Positions 1-9,289 of a DNA stretch of 64,000 nt are shown piece after piece. The number at the start of each line of letters is the position of its first letter. The first letter of the stretch is position 1. This DNA is from Pusillimonas caeni (GTDB lineage: Bacteria; Pseudomonadota; Gammaproteobacteria; Burkholderiales; Burkholderiaceae_B): the NCBI RefSeq assembly GCF_003545815.1, contig NZ_PDUW01000004.1:248001-312000 (forward strand), given 5' to 3'. A program made the position numbers and the translations under genes. The notes under the pieces were generated by a model. The model was not told the DNA's origin, did no database searches, and worked only from the letters and a program-made list of their open reading frames with translations.

Positions 1-402
1 GACGCCCAGATCGAAACGCTGCTCCTGTTGCTGAAAGACATCGTCCAGCGCCACCAGATCAAGGCCTATAACATCGTCGGCCACAGCGACATCGCGCCCC
101 AGCGCAAGGTGGATCCCGGGCCGCTGTTTCCCTGGAAAAAGCTGGCCGACGCGGGACTTGGCCGCTGGTATGACGAAACCCTGGCCGCCCAATACCGCGG
201 CGAGTTCGAGCGCAAGGGACTGCCCGACGTGCGCTGGGTTCAGGGCCAACTGGAAAGGCTCGGCTATGACGCGCCCAAGAACGGAAGGTTGGACAAAGCC
301 ACCCGGAAAGTAATCGCCGCCTTCCAGATGCACTATCGCCCCCGCCTGTACGACGGCCTGCCCGACGCCGAAACGCTGGGCATCCTCAAAAGCCTGCCCT
401 GA
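1..402 (+). CDS. N-acetylmuramoyl-L-alanine amidase (AmpD/AmiD family), C-terminal part
   Basis: The frame is open from the first base, so the N-terminus lies outside the window; 133 codons and a stop are present. Residues around GHSDIAPQRKVDPGPLFPW fit the zinc-ligand and catalytic region of Amidase_2 enzymes, which cleave the amide bond between MurNAc and the stem peptide. The last ~65 residues (VRWVQGQLERLGYD...) resemble a PG_binding_1 domain, which anchors such enzymes to peptidoglycan. This two-domain order is that of the envelope enzyme AmiD rather than cytoplasmic AmpD, but the signal peptide that would decide this is not visible. It converges on msrQ across 67 bp. Confidence 0.8.
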   Translation, partial: DAQIETLLLLLKDIVQRHQIKAYNIVGHSDIAPQRKVDPGPLFPWKKLADAGLGRWYDETLAAQYRGEFERKGLPDVRWVQGQLERLGYDAPKNGRLDKATRKVIAAFQMHYRPRLYDGLPDAETLGILKSLP

Positions 403-431
403 GCGGCCACTCCGCTCAAAGCCGACGGCCG

Positions 432-453
432 GGCCGATGACTCGGAATCGGCC
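432..453. terminator. Inverted repeat between convergent amidase and msrQ
   Basis: A perfect 7-bp stem (432-438 with 447-453) and an 8-nt loop lie between two convergent genes. No T-run follows on either strand, so it may act as a weak or Rho-assisted terminator. Function is inferred from position only. Confidence 0.35.
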
Positions 454-469
454 GACTCGGGACCGATGG

Positions 470-1174
470 CTAGGACTTGTCGTTGAGCCGTGCCGGAATC
501 AGCCGCGTCAGGAGGAGGACGCCCAGCACCGCGCCATACACATAGACTTCCGCGAAGTCGTTCTTGCCGGCCCTCACCAGCCAGAAATGCCAGACGGACA
601 AGGCGGCGATGGCGTAGATGCTGCGATGCAAGGTGTGCCAGCGCGCGCCGAGCCGGCTCATCCAGCCGCGCGTCGACGTCAGCGCCAGGGCCAGCATGGG
701 CGCCACGGCCAGCACGCCAATGGCAATGAAGGGGCGCTGCAGGACGTCGTCCCACATGGCGGCCGGCGACATGTCTCTTTCCCAGTATGCCCAGCCCAGC
801 ACATGGAGGACGGAGTAAAAAAAGGTATACAGGCCCAGCATGCGCCGGCAGCGCAGCAGCGCGGGCTGGCCCAGGTAGCGCCGCAGGGGCGTGACGGCCA
901 GGGTGAGGCCCAGGGCCACCAGGGCCCAGATGCCCGATGACCGGATCAGGAACTCCGGCGGATTGGCGGTGAGCGCATCGTGAAACCCCAGCCACAGCCA
1001 GCGCATCACGGGATAGAGGCACACGATGAACAGCAGCGGCTTGAAGAACGCGATCTGCCTGGCCGTCCAGCGAGGCCTGGGCGCCGCGCCGACGCCGGGC
1101 CGGATCGCGCCGGTCCGGTCCGCCAGGCCGCCTGCCGGTAGCCCTGCTTCTGTACGGTGGTCGGAGACTCCCAT
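470..1174 (-). CDS. msrQ: Heme-binding membrane subunit MsrQ of the periplasmic methionine sulfoxide reductase
   Basis: A 234-residue membrane protein of the ferric-reductase-like YedZ/MsrQ family. It carries electrons through the inner membrane to MsrP, which repairs oxidised methionines in periplasmic proteins. About six hydrophobic segments are visible, with the expected histidines in FFYSVLHVLGW and WHTLHRSIY as heme-ligand candidates. The ATG at 1174 was chosen because it lies 8 nt after the msrP stop and gives the usual family length; the open frame extends further upstream but only as overlap with msrP. The N-terminal ~30 residues before the first helix are Arg/Gly-rich and somewhat longer than usual. 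It is co-transcribed with msrP. Confidence 0.9.
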   Translation of the reverse strand: MGVSDHRTEAGLPAGGLADRTGAIRPGVGAAPRPRWTARQIAFFKPLLFIVCLYPVMRWLWLGFHDALTANPPEFLIRSSGIWALVALGLTLAVTPLRRYLGQPALLRCRRMLGLYTFFYSVLHVLGWAYWERDMSPAAMWDDVLQRPFIAIGVLAVAPMLALALTSTRGWMSRLGARWHTLHRSIYAIAALSVWHFWLVRAGKNDFAEVYVYGAVLGVLLLTRLIPARLNDKS

Positions 1175-1182
1175 TCTGCGCC

Positions 1183-2175
1183 CTAGTAGTAACGCCGCAG
1201 ATCCATGCCCTGGTACAGCGAGGCGACCTGCTCGGCATAGCCGTTGAACGGCAGGGTTTTTTCCCGCGGCGCGAAGACCCCGGCGCCGATGCGCCTTTCG
1301 GTCGCCTGGCTCCAGCGCGGATGGGGCACGTCGGGATTCACATTGGCGTAGAAGCCGTATTCTTGCGGCGCCACCTTCACCCAGCTGGTCAGGGGCTGCT
1401 CTCGCGTGAATCGTATCTTGACGAGGGACTTGCCCGACTTGAAGCCGTATTTCCAGGGTATGGCCACCCGCAGCGGCGCCCCGTTGGCCGCCGGCAGCGG
1501 CTTGCCATAAACCCCGAACACCAGCAGCGTAAGAGGATGCATGGCCTCGTCCATGCGCAAGGCCTCGACATAAGGCCAATCGATGATGCGGCTGTGCAGG
1601 CCCGGCATCGCCTCGGCCTGCGTCACGGTCGTGAATTCGACGAACCTGGCCTCGCCGGTGGGCTCAGCCTTGCGAATCAGGCTGGCCAGCGGATACCCCA
1701 GCCAGGGAATCACCATGGACCAGGCCTCGACGCAGCGCATGCGATAAACCCGCTCTTCGAGCGGCGCCAGGCGAAGCAGCTCGTCCAGATCGAATGTGCG
1801 CGGCCGGGCCACCTCGCCCTCGACGGAGACCGTCCAGGGCCGGGTCTTGAGTTCACCCCCGTACCGGGCGGGGTCGCCCTTGCCCGTGCCGAACTCATAA
1901 TAATTGTTGTAGGTGGAGACATCGCGCTCGGAAGTCAGGTCGTCGTCGAGATCGTAGGCCGGATTGCGCCCGGCGGACCAGAGTCCGGCCGAATCCGCCG
2001 GCCCTTGCTCGCCGCCGTCCGGCTGAACCGCGGCGGCCCTGCCCGGGGCCAATCCCATCAGGCCCAGTCCCGCCACGGCCAGGCCCGAGCGCCGCAACCA
2101 CGATCGTCGTTCGCGCCAGACGCCTTCCGGGGTGATCTGCGAAGCGGGAATCGCCGGGATATGTATTCTGCCCAT
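1183..2175 (-). CDS. msrP: Periplasmic methionine sulfoxide reductase catalytic subunit MsrP
   Basis: A 330-residue molybdopterin oxidoreductase of the YedY/MsrP family. It reduces methionine sulfoxide in envelope proteins with electrons from MsrQ. A Tat signal is visible: R23-R24-S-W-L-R followed by a hydrophobic stretch and an Ala-rich cleavage region, so it should be exported folded with its Mo cofactor. Cys148 in RMRCVEAW is the expected molybdenum ligand. The start at 2175 is preferred over an in-frame ATG 7 codons upstream because [20 protein letters not shown] matches the usual family N-terminus. First gene of an msrP-msrQ pair. Confidence 0.93.
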   Translation of the reverse strand: MGRIHIPAIPASQITPEGVWRERRSWLRRSGLAVAGLGLMGLAPGRAAAVQPDGGEQGPADSAGLWSAGRNPAYDLDDDLTSERDVSTYNNYYEFGTGKGDPARYGGELKTRPWTVSVEGEVARPRTFDLDELLRLAPLEERVYRMRCVEAWSMVIPWLGYPLASLIRKAEPTGEARFVEFTTVTQAEAMPGLHSRIIDWPYVEALRMDEAMHPLTLLVFGVYGKPLPAANGAPLRVAIPWKYGFKSGKSLVKIRFTREQPLTSWVKVAPQEYGFYANVNPDVPHPRWSQATERRIGAGVFAPREKTLPFNGYAEQVASLYQGMDLRRYY

Positions 2176-2306
2176 GACAACATCCTGAAAAAGCACCGTG
2201 CTTTCGTGCCGGATGCCAGCCTTATTTCATAAGCTCATAAGGCGCTTGCCGGCTCTCTATTGCTCATTGGAGCGCGCCGGCGCTCAATAGTTCGGCGCCG
2301 CCTCGT

Positions 2307-2966
2307 TCAACCCGCGATGCGTCGGCTCAGCCAGTCGCGCATCTGGGCCACGCTGTCGACCATGGCGAGCGGTTCGCCGGCGCTCAGGGCCTCCGGATCG
2401 TGGGCGCCGTAGGTGACGGCCAGGCCGTCGATGCCGGCGTTGCGAGCCATCTGCATGTCGTGGGAAGTGTCGCCCACCATCAGCACTTCGTCGGGCGCCA
2501 GGCACAATGCCTCCATGATTTCGAGCAGCATGGCCGGATGCGGCTTGCTGAACGACTCGTCGGCGCAACGCGTGACGTCGAACTGCCCGTGCATGCTGCG
2601 TTGCGTCAGCACGCGGTCCAGGCCCAGTCGGCTCTTGCCCGTGGCGACCCCCAGCAACACGCCCTGCCCGCGCAGCGTGGCCAGCAGCTCGGCCATGCCG
2701 TCGAACAGCGGCAGCTGGCCGTCCTGGCCCAGGTAATGGGCGCGATAGCGGCTCTGGAAGTCGTCGAACAGATCGGCCGTCAGGGTGGGCACCGCATGGT
2801 ACAGGGCGCTTTCGAGCGACAAGCCGATGACCCAGCTCGCCTGGCGCGCATCGGGCACCGGCAGGCCCAGATCCGCGCAAGCGCCCTGTATCGAGGCGAC
2901 GATGGCGCGGGTCGAATCCATGACGGTGCCGTCCCAGTCGAACACCACCGCTTTGTAACGATTCAT
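2307..2966 (-). CDS. HAD-family phosphatase, phosphoglycolate phosphatase-like
   Basis: A 219-residue HAD superfamily hydrolase. Motif I is FDWDGTVMD (D9 nucleophile, D11), motif II is ATGKS, and motif IV is VGDTSHDMQMA. The helical cap inserted after motif I fits the Gph/PGP group. The substrate cannot be read from sequence: phosphoglycolate, pyrophosphate and other small phosphates are possible. Its ATG overlaps the rluC stop in an ATGA, so it is translationally coupled to rluC, an arrangement I recall as common in betaproteobacteria. The two do not have an obvious shared function. Confidence 0.88.
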   Translation of the reverse strand: MNRYKAVVFDWDGTVMDSTRAIVASIQGACADLGLPVPDARQASWVIGLSLESALYHAVPTLTADLFDDFQSRYRAHYLGQDGQLPLFDGMAELLATLRGQGVLLGVATGKSRLGLDRVLTQRSMHGQFDVTRCADESFSKPHPAMLLEIMEALCLAPDEVLMVGDTSHDMQMARNAGIDGLAVTYGAHDPEALSAGEPLAMVDSVAQMRDWLSRRIAG

Positions 2967-3910
2967 GATTGCTCCAGGCAGGCGAGGATGCCGCGGCAGG
3001 CATCGGGCAGGTCGGCCTGCAATCGCAGCATGTCGCCGGTCAGGGGATGGGGAATCTCCAGGCGATGGGCATGCAGGAACATGCGGTTCAGGCCCATGCG
3101 CGCGAACTGGGCGCGCACTTCGTCCGAGCCGTATTTGTCGTCTCCCACGATGGGATAGCCGGCGGCGGCCAGATGCACCCGTATCTGGTGCGTCCGGCCC
3201 GTGCGCAGCTCGGCATCCAGCAGCGAATACTCGCCGAAGCGTTTTTGCAGGGTGATGATGGTATGGGCCGGCTTGCCGGCCGGGTCCACTTTGACCCGCC
3301 GCTCGCCGGAAGCGGTCAGCCACTTCAGCAGCGGTGCGCGCAGATGCTGCCGGTCGTTGACCCAATCGCCCTTTACCAGGGCCAGATAATGTTTGCGCCC
3401 CTTGCCCTCCCGCAGCATGTCGTGCAGGGCCACCAGCGAGGAGCGCTTCTTGGCGATCATCAGCAGGCCAGATGTTTCGCGATCGAGGCGGTGCGCCAGC
3501 TCGAGCATGGACTGGGGACGGGCGGCCCGCAATTGTTCGATGACGCCGAACGACACCCCGCTGCCGCCGTGGACGGCCACGCCCGCCGGTTTGTTGACCA
3601 CCAGCAGGGCATCGTCCTCGTACACGACGGGGAAAGCGGCGGGAGGGACGGGGCGCGCCTCGTTCGGCGCCGGCAGCCGCAGGGGCGGCACTCTGACCAG
3701 ATCGCCTTGGCGCAGGCGGTAGTCGGCCGACGTGCGGCCCTTGTTGACCCGCACCTGGCCGCTTCGTATGGCTTTGTACAAATGGCTTTTGGGCACGCCT
3801 TTGCATGTGCGCACCAGGAAATTGTCGAGGCGCTGGCCCGCCTGCTCTGTATCAATTTGAAACATCCGGACGCTCGGCGCCGGCTGCTCACTGTTTTCAG
3901 TTTTGCGCAT
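2963..3910 (-). CDS. rluC: 23S rRNA pseudouridine synthase RluC
   Basis: A 315-residue RluA-family pseudouridine synthase. An N-terminal S4 RNA-binding domain lies around residues 25-75 and is followed by the catalytic domain; D143 in HRLDRETSG is the catalytic aspartate, and RTGRTHQIRVH is the conserved RluA motif. RluC modifies three uridines of 23S rRNA (955, 2504 and 2580 in E. coli), which I infer here from similarity and from its divergent position next to rne, as in E. coli. The start at 3910 is uncertain: neither it nor the internal ATG at 3865 has a clear Shine-Dalgarno sequence, and the -10-like element on this strand lies only about 15 nt upstream of 3910. Confidence 0.9.
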   Translation of the reverse strand: MRKTENSEQPAPSVRMFQIDTEQAGQRLDNFLVRTCKGVPKSHLYKAIRSGQVRVNKGRTSADYRLRQGDLVRVPPLRLPAPNEARPVPPAAFPVVYEDDALLVVNKPAGVAVHGGSGVSFGVIEQLRAARPQSMLELAHRLDRETSGLLMIAKKRSSLVALHDMLREGKGRKHYLALVKGDWVNDRQHLRAPLLKWLTASGERRVKVDPAGKPAHTIITLQKRFGEYSLLDAELRTGRTHQIRVHLAAAGYPIVGDDKYGSDEVRAQFARMGLNRMFLHAHRLEIPHPLTGDMLRLQADLPDACRGILACLEQS

Positions 3911-3932
3911 ATGTGAAAAAGCGGCATATAAT
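3903..3932 (+). promoter_or_regulatory. Candidate rne promoter
   Basis: A perfect TATAAT (3927-3932) with a weak -35 (TTGCGC, 3903-3908) at 18-bp spacing. It predicts a start near 3939 and thus a leader of about 475 nt before rne. The same AT-rich segment read backwards could serve as the rluC -10, so the divergent promoters probably overlap. Confidence 0.5.
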
Positions 3933-3938
3933 CGGAAC

Positions 3939-4415
3939 CAGCCTATGGAGGCTGAAACCACCCCTGACGTAGAGATGCAATGGATGCGTCTCCGTCGGTT
4001 GCAAGATCCCATTGTACCGCCTGTGTTTTCAGCCTCTGGGCCATAAGGTCGCCGGGGCGATGCCTGTTGCAACGATGGCGCGGCAAGATGCCAGCCAGAA
4101 GTTCCAGGTTCCGCCTGTCGCGTGCGGCGCTGAAGTCTTGCAAAGCTTAGATCTCGTTTTATGCACCAGCCGCACCCACAAACCGTGCGTCTGCCGTTCT
4201 CCAGCAATTATTTTCGTCAACCACTATCGTGACCCTGACCTTCCTGCTGACCGAACAGCGTGCCCGCTGGCACGCCGTGCCTGCCTAACGACAACGGCAG
4301 GTGTTGCCCGATTCGGCCAGCCCTGCCCCCAGCCGCAAGATTTTGCGTTGCACACCGAGTGGCCCGCGGTCGTGCGCCGATTACCGGCGCGCCATGACTA
4401 CGGAGAAACACACTC
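3939..4415 (+). promoter_or_regulatory. Long structured 5' leader of rne (gene-free region)
   Basis: There is no convincing gene between rluC and rne. The segment is rich in stems: AGCCT/AGGCT (3940-3953); an 8-bp stem with one G-U pair (3972-3979 with 3985-3992); a 7-bp stem (4258-4264 with 4269-4275); a 6-bp stem (4280-4285 with 4296-4301); CGCAA/TTGCG (4334-4347); and GCGCCG/CGGCGC (4374-4390) just before the ribosome binding site. The arm 3948-3957 is also perfectly complementary to 4027-4036, which would exclude the first hairpin. In E. coli, RNase E shortens its own mRNA life through such a leader; a similar feedback here is inference. Confidence 0.55.
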
Positions 4416-7400
4416 ATGAAACGCATGTTGTTCAATGCAACGCACCAAGAAGAACTACGCGTTGCGATTGTCGACGGTCAGAAACTCATCGACCTCGACA
4501 TCGAAACCGCCGGGCGCGAGCAGCGCAAAGGCAATATCTACAAGGGCGTCATCACCCGCATCGAACCCGGTCTCGAAGCCTGCTTCGTCAGCTACGGCGA
4601 AGAACGCCACGGTTTTCTGCCCTTCAAGGAAATCGCCCGCAGCTACTTCAAAGAAGGCGTCGATGTACGCACTGCGCGTATCCAGGACGCGCTGTCCGAA
4701 GGCCAGGAACTCATCGTCCAGGTCGAAAAAGAAGAACGCGGCAACAAGGGCGCCGCCCTGACCACCTTCATTTCGCTGGCCGGCCGCTACCTGGTTCTGA
4801 TGCCGAACAATCCGCGCGGCGGCGGTGTGTCGCGACGGGTCGAAGGCGAAGACCGCCAAGAACTGCGCGAAGCCATGGATCAGCTCAACACGCCCCAGGG
4901 CATGAGCATCATCGCCCGCACGGCCGGCATCGGCCGCAGCGTCGAAGAGCTTCAGTGGGACCTTTCCTACCTGCTTCAGCTGTGGAACGCGATCGACGCA
5001 GCCGCCCGCGACAACGCGGCGCCCATCCTCATCTATCTCGAATCCAGCCTGGTCATCCGCGCCATTCGCGACTATTTCTCGCCTGAAATCGGCGAGATCC
5101 TGATCGATACCGACGAGATCGCCGAACAAGCCACCGCTTTCATGAGCGTGGTCATGCCGGACAACGTGCAGCGCGTCAAGGTATATCGCGACGACGTTCC
5201 GCTGTTCTCGCGCTTCCAGATCGAACACCAGATCGAAACCGCCTATTCGCGCACGATCCAGCTGCCTTCGGGCGGTTCGGTCGTCATCGACCATACCGAG
5301 GCCCTGGTGGCCATCGACGTCAACTCGGCCCGCTCCACGCGCGGCGCGGACATCGAAGAAACCGCCCTGCGCACCAACCTGGAAGCCGCCGACGAAGTCG
5401 CCCGCCAGCTGCGCCTGCGCGACCTGGGCGGCCTGATCGTGATCGACTTCATCGACATGGAGGACAGCAAGAACCAGCGCGCGGTCGAACAGCGCCTGCG
5501 CGACGCGCTGCATTTCGATCGCGCACGCGTTCAAATGGGCAAGATCTCGCGCTTCGGCCTCATGGAGCTCTCGCGCCAGCGCCTGCGCCCCGCCCTGAAC
5601 GAAGGTTCTCACGTCACCTGCCCGCGCTGCACCGGAACGGGCGTGATCCGCGACGCCGAATCCAGCGCGCTGCACGTCCTGCGCCTGCTGCAGGAAGAAG
5701 CCATGAAGGAAAATACCGCGGCCCTGCACGCCCAGGTGCCGGTGGACGTCGCCACCTTCCTGCTCAACGAGAAACGCAACGACATCACCAAGATCGAGTC
5801 GCGCCTCAAGGTCAACCTGGTCCTGATTCCCAACAAGAATCTCGAGACCCCTCATCACCACATCGAACGCCTGCGCTACGACGACCCCCGCCTGGAAGCC
5901 AGCGAAACCAGCTTCGAACTGGTGCAGAGCCCGCCCGAAGAATCGCTGTCCTGGTCCGCCCAGAAGGGCGAGGACGCCAAGACGCGGCCCGAAGCGCTGG
6001 TCAAGGGCATCACTCCCGCCCAGCCCGCGCCGGGCGCCGGAATCGCCCCCGCCCCCGCCCCCGAAGCGCCCGTCGCGCCGGCCGCGCCCCGCAGCCTGTT
6101 CTCGCGGCTCATCAGCTGGCTCACCGGCTCGACCGGTACAGAACAGCCCCAGCCTGAAGCTCAGGCCCAGTCCCAGGAAAAACCCGCCCAGACGGGCCGC
6201 CGCAAGAGTTCCCGCAGCGGTGAGCGCCGCGAGCGCGGTTCCGATGAGCGCCCGCGCTCGCGTCGCGGCGAACGCCGCGGCGAGCCGGGCCGCGGCATCG
6301 AGGCTGCCGAAACCGAACAGGCGCGCGGCCAGCGCCGTGGCGCCGGCAATCGCGGCAATAAAGCTGTGGCCGAGCAAAGCCAGCCGGAAGCTCCCGTCAC
6401 TGCCGAAACGGCCGACGCCGCCGAAAGCGCGTCGTCCCGTGGCGGACGCGGCCGCCGCGGCCGCGGACGCAATCGCCGTGAAGAAAGCACCGATACGGCC
6501 GCCGAAACGACGACACTGATCGCCGCCGCGGCAAATGGCGAAGCCCTTGTCGCCGACGAAACCCCTGTCGAAGCGGCTCAAGCCGAGGACACCGGCCTGA
6601 CGGAAAACACCTCCGCATCCGACGTCGGCGCCGAACAGGCCGACCCGGAACGCAAGCGCCGTCGCCGCCGCAGCCGCCGCGGCCGCCGCTCGGGCGAGGG
6701 CCAGTCCGAAGCCGCCGATAGCCAGCAGGACGCCGAGGCTGGCCGCGCCGAAGCCGGCCAGGATGAGGCCGCCGGCGAAGCCGAGCCTCCCCGCCAGGCC
6801 GACGCCGCAACGGCAGAAGCCGTACCGGCTCAGGCTGCATCGCAGCAGTCGGCCGAGGCCGCCCGCCAGACTCCCGAGCAGCTCGTGGCCACCGCGGGCG
6901 AAACCGGCACCGGCGAAGATCGCCAAGCCGCGACTCAAACCCCGGCCGACTCCGATGCCCCGGTCCATGCCGCGCCCGACACTGTCGCCGTCGGCGAGCA
7001 TCAGGCCGACTCCGCCACGCCCGACGAGGCGGTCGAGCCCGTCGAGTCGACCACGACGACCTCCATCGCCGTGGCGGCAGCCAGCGCCGTGATCGCCGTG
7101 TCCGAACCGGTTTCGCAGGCTCCGGCCGAGGCGGAGCCCTCCGACGACCAGATCGACCCGCAGGACGCCGATACGGCTGAAGCGCCCGCCCTGGCCAACG
7201 GAGCCGCCGCCAACGGCGTAGCCGCGCCGCAGTCGAGCTCGCTCGAAGAAGTCGTCCGCGCCGCGGGCATGCAATTGATCGAGACCCGCTCCGACGCGCC
7301 GGCCCCCGCTCCCGAGCCGGCCGAACGCCTGGGCCGCGCCCGCAAGGCCGCGCCCGTCACGGAAAGCGAGCCCCTGCAGCAGGTCGAAACCCGCTCCTGA
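4416..7400 (+). CDS. rne: Ribonuclease E
   Basis: A 994-residue RNase E, the endonuclease that starts decay of most mRNAs and matures rRNA and tRNA. The N-terminal half (to ~residue 500) contains the S1 domain, the 5'-sensor and DNase-I-like catalytic core ([13 protein letters not shown] and VIDFIDM hold the Mg-binding aspartates) and the zinc link C402-P-R-C405, close to the E. coli positions 404/407. From ~520 onward the protein is low-complexity: Pro/Ala-rich, then Arg-rich blocks ([28 protein letters not shown]) that probably bind RNA, then a long acidic/Ala-rich tail. Start: ATG 4416 preceded by CGGAGA about 10 nt upstream. Downstream are a hairpin and a strong terminator. Confidence 0.97.
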   Translation: MKRMLFNATHQEELRVAIVDGQKLIDLDIETAGREQRKGNIYKGVITRIEPGLEACFVSYGEERHGFLPFKEIARSYFKEGVDVRTARIQDALSEGQELIVQVEKEERGNKGAALTTFISLAGRYLVLMPNNPRGGGVSRRVEGEDRQELREAMDQLNTPQGMSIIARTAGIGRSVEELQWDLSYLLQLWNAIDAAARDNAAPILIYLESSLVIRAIRDYFSPEIGEILIDTDEIAEQATAFMSVVMPDNVQRVKVYRDDVPLFSRFQIEHQIETAYSRTIQLPSGGSVVIDHTEALVAIDVNSARSTRGADIEETALRTNLEAADEVARQLRLRDLGGLIVIDFIDMEDSKNQRAVEQRLRDALHFDRARVQMGKISRFGLMELSRQRLRPALNEGSHVTCPRCTGTGVIRDAESSALHVLRLLQEEAMKENTAALHAQVPVDVATFLLNEKRNDITKIESRLKVNLVLIPNKNLETPHHHIERLRYDDPRLEASETSFELVQSPPEESLSWSAQKGEDAKTRPEALVKGITPAQPAPGAGIAPAPAPEAPVAPAAPRSLFSRLISWLTGSTGTEQPQPEAQAQSQEKPAQTGRRKSSRSGERRERGSDERPRSRRGERRGEPGRGIEAAETEQARGQRRGAGNRGNKAVAEQSQPEAPVTAETADAAESASSRGGRGRRGRGRNRREESTDTAAETTTLIAAAANGEALVADETPVEAAQAEDTGLTENTSASDVGAEQADPERKRRRRRSRRGRRSGEGQSEAADSQQDAEAGRAEAGQDEAAGEAEPPRQADAATAEAVPAQAASQQSAEAARQTPEQLVATAGETGTGEDRQAATQTPADSDAPVHAAPDTVAVGEHQADSATPDEAVEPVESTTTTSIAVAAASAVIAVSEPVSQAPAEAEPSDDQIDPQDADTAEAPALANGAAANGVAAPQSSSLEEVVRAAGMQLIETRSDAPAPAPEPAERLGRARKAAPVTESEPLQQVETRS

Positions 7401-7412
7401 TCCGCCGCTGTC

Positions 7413-7470
7413 GGCCTGGGCTTGCCCAGGCCATAAATGAAAAATCCCGCCGGATTCCGGCGGGATTTTT
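7413..7470. terminator. Double hairpin, bidirectional terminator between rne and accD
   Basis: The first stem (7413-7421 with 7424-7432) is 9 bp and perfect. The second (7440-7453 with 7457-7470) is 14 bp and perfect, starts with five A and ends with five T, and so can terminate transcripts in both directions. It lies between convergent rne and accD. Confidence 0.9.
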
Positions 7471-7511
7471 CGTTGGCGGCAGCGGCCGCCGACAACTACA
7501 GCCTTGGGACT

Positions 7512-8390
7512 TTATTCGGCCTTGGCGATGACGTCCACCGACTGGCGCGTGAGAAGGGCCAGCAGGTGGGCCAATTCGCTGCGCATCTCGCGGCGGTCGA
7601 TCACCATGTCGATGGCGCCCTTGTCGAGCAGGAATTCCGCCCGCTGGAAGCCTTCGGGCAGCTTTTCGCGCACCGTCTGCTCGATGACCCGGGGACCCGC
7701 GAAGCCGATCAGCGCCTTGGGTTCGGCGATGACCACGTCGCCCATGAAGGCAAAGCTTGCCGAGACGCCGCCCATGGTGGGGTCGGTCAGCACGCTGATG
7801 AAAGGCAGGCCGGCCTCGGCGAGCCGCGTCAGCATGGCGTTCGTCTTGGCCATCTGCATCAGCGAGAACAGGCTTTCCTGCATGCGCGCGCCGCCCGAAG
7901 CGGCGACGCAGATGAAGGGCGTGCGGTTCTTGATGGCCTCCTGGACGCCGCGCACGAAGCGTTCGCCCACCACCGAACCCATGGAGCCGCCCATGAACTC
8001 GAACTCGAAGCAGGACAGCACGACGGGAATCGAATGGATGCGGCCGCTCATGGTAACCATGGCTTCGGATTCGCCCGTCTGCTTGGTCGCCTCGGCGACG
8101 CGCTCGGGGTACTTGCGTGAATCCTTGAACTTCAACGGATCGACCGGCCGGGTGTTCTGGCCGATCTCGACCCGGCCCTCGGGATCGAGCAAGGCGTCGA
8201 TGCGGGCCCGCGCCCCGATGCGCATGTGATGGCCGCAATTGGGGCAGACATTGAAAGTGGCCTGCAGGTCTTCTTTGTAAAGCACCGTTTCGCAGCCCGG
8301 GCACTTGACCCACAAGCCCTCGGGCACCCGGCGGGTGCCGCTGTCGTTGCGGTTGATCCGGGGGGGCAGAATTTTCTCGATCCAACTCAT
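7512..8390 (-). CDS. accD: Acetyl-CoA carboxylase carboxyltransferase subunit beta
   Basis: A 292-residue AccD. With AccA it transfers the carboxyl group from biotin-BCCP to acetyl-CoA, giving malonyl-CoA for fatty acid synthesis. The N-terminal zinc ribbon is C30-x2-C33 ... C49-x2-C52, followed by the crotonase-fold carboxyltransferase domain with the GGARMQESL oxyanion region. The start at ATG 8390 gives the canonical [11 protein letters not shown]-terminus; a longer open frame upstream is not used. It lies 38 bp after trpA, and a trpB-trpA-accD transcript is likely. Confidence 0.97.
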   Translation of the reverse strand: MSWIEKILPPRINRNDSGTRRVPEGLWVKCPGCETVLYKEDLQATFNVCPNCGHHMRIGARARIDALLDPEGRVEIGQNTRPVDPLKFKDSRKYPERVAEATKQTGESEAMVTMSGRIHSIPVVLSCFEFEFMGGSMGSVVGERFVRGVQEAIKNRTPFICVAASGGARMQESLFSLMQMAKTNAMLTRLAEAGLPFISVLTDPTMGGVSASFAFMGDVVIAEPKALIGFAGPRVIEQTVREKLPEGFQRAEFLLDKGAIDMVIDRREMRSELAHLLALLTRQSVDVIAKAE

Positions 8391-8428
8391 TGAGTTTCCC
8401 TGATATTGATTTTTGTCGCGAGGCCGGC

Positions 8429-9271
8429 CTAGTCGAGCGCCTTGCGTATGCCGGACAGCCATCCGGAGGCCGCCTCGATGACGCGCGCGTCGATCCGGGC
8501 GCTGTCGGATATGCCCTGCCCAGCCGCGTCCTGAGCCGCATTTTCCATGGTTTCGATGAGCTTGGTGCCTATGATCACGGCGTCCGAAAACCGTCCGATG
8601 CGCTGCGCGCTGTCGGCATCGCGTATCCCGAAGCCGACGCCCACGGGGACGCGCACATGGCGGCGAATGTCGGCCAGACGCTGCTCGACCGCGTCCGTGT
8701 CCAGATGGCCGGCCCCCGTAATGCCCTTCAAGGACACATAGTACACATAGCCGCGGGCGATCTGGGCGACTCTTGCGATGCGCTCCTCGGTGGAGGTGGG
8801 TGCAAGCAGGAAAATGGGCGCCAGGCCGCCGCTATCGAGCATGGCGGCGAAATCGCTCATTTCCTCGGGGGGATAGTCGACCACCAGCACGCCGTCCACA
8901 CCCGCCTTGGCCGCGGCGTCGACGAACCGCTGCTGGCCCATGCGTTCGATGGGATTCGCATAACCCATCAGCACGACCGGAGTCGTGTCGTCCTGCCGGC
9001 GGAACTGCGCGACCATGTCCAGCACCTGGGCCAGCCCGACGCCCCGTTCGATGGCGCGTTGGCCGGCGCGCTGGATGACCGGGCCGTCGGCCATGGGATC
9101 GGAAAAAGGCACGCCCAGTTCGACGATGTCGGCGCCCGCCTTCACCAGGGCGTGCATGAGCCCGGGCGTGGCCTGGGCCGAGGGTTCGCCCGCCGTGACG
9201 TAGGGAATCAGCGCCGCGCGGGGGGCCGCCTTGGCAAACGCCGCAGCCAGCCGGTTGTTCGGGGAATTCAT
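8429..9271 (-). CDS. trpA: Tryptophan synthase alpha chain
   Basis: A 280-residue TIM-barrel protein. It cleaves indole-3-glycerol phosphate and passes indole through a tunnel to TrpB. The catalytic Glu51 lies in [12 protein letters not shown] and Asp62 in ADGPVIQ, two positions later than E. coli E49/D60. The phosphate-binding GVGFGIRDA and the C-terminal [10 protein letters not shown] are present. It sits 18 bp downstream of trpB and 38 bp upstream of accD. The other trp genes are not in this window. Confidence 0.97.
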   Translation of the reverse strand: MNSPNNRLAAAFAKAAPRAALIPYVTAGEPSAQATPGLMHALVKAGADIVELGVPFSDPMADGPVIQRAGQRAIERGVGLAQVLDMVAQFRRQDDTTPVVLMGYANPIERMGQQRFVDAAAKAGVDGVLVVDYPPEEMSDFAAMLDSGGLAPIFLLAPTSTEERIARVAQIARGYVYYVSLKGITGAGHLDTDAVEQRLADIRRHVRVPVGVGFGIRDADSAQRIGRFSDAVIIGTKLIETMENAAQDAAGQGISDSARIDARVIEAASGWLSGIRKALD

Positions 9272-9289
9272 GGCTTGTGCTACCTTGTT

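Noticed and set aside
437-940. 167-codon frame antisense to msrQ
   Set aside because: The minus strand encodes a family-typical MsrQ; this frame has no domain.
2257-2290. Overlapping small inverted repeats downstream of the Gph-like gene as terminator
   Set aside because: The stems compete for the same bases and no T-run follows on the minus strand; too weak to list as a feature.
4012-4419. 135-codon frame in the rne leader ending over the rne start
   Set aside because: No ribosome binding site, no recognisable motif and many Cys/Pro/Arg; RNA structure explains the region better, although a regulatory upstream peptide cannot be excluded.
6200-6760. Arg-rich repeated blocks in rne as a possible DNA repeat or insertion
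   Set aside because: They lie in frame in the C-terminal scaffold part of RNase E, where Arg-rich low complexity is normal for the family.
4455-7274. 939-codon open frame antisense to rne
   Set aside because: It mirrors the rne coding frame in GC-rich DNA; its translation is Gly/Ala/Arg-rich low complexity with no domain, while the plus strand encodes a clear RNase E.
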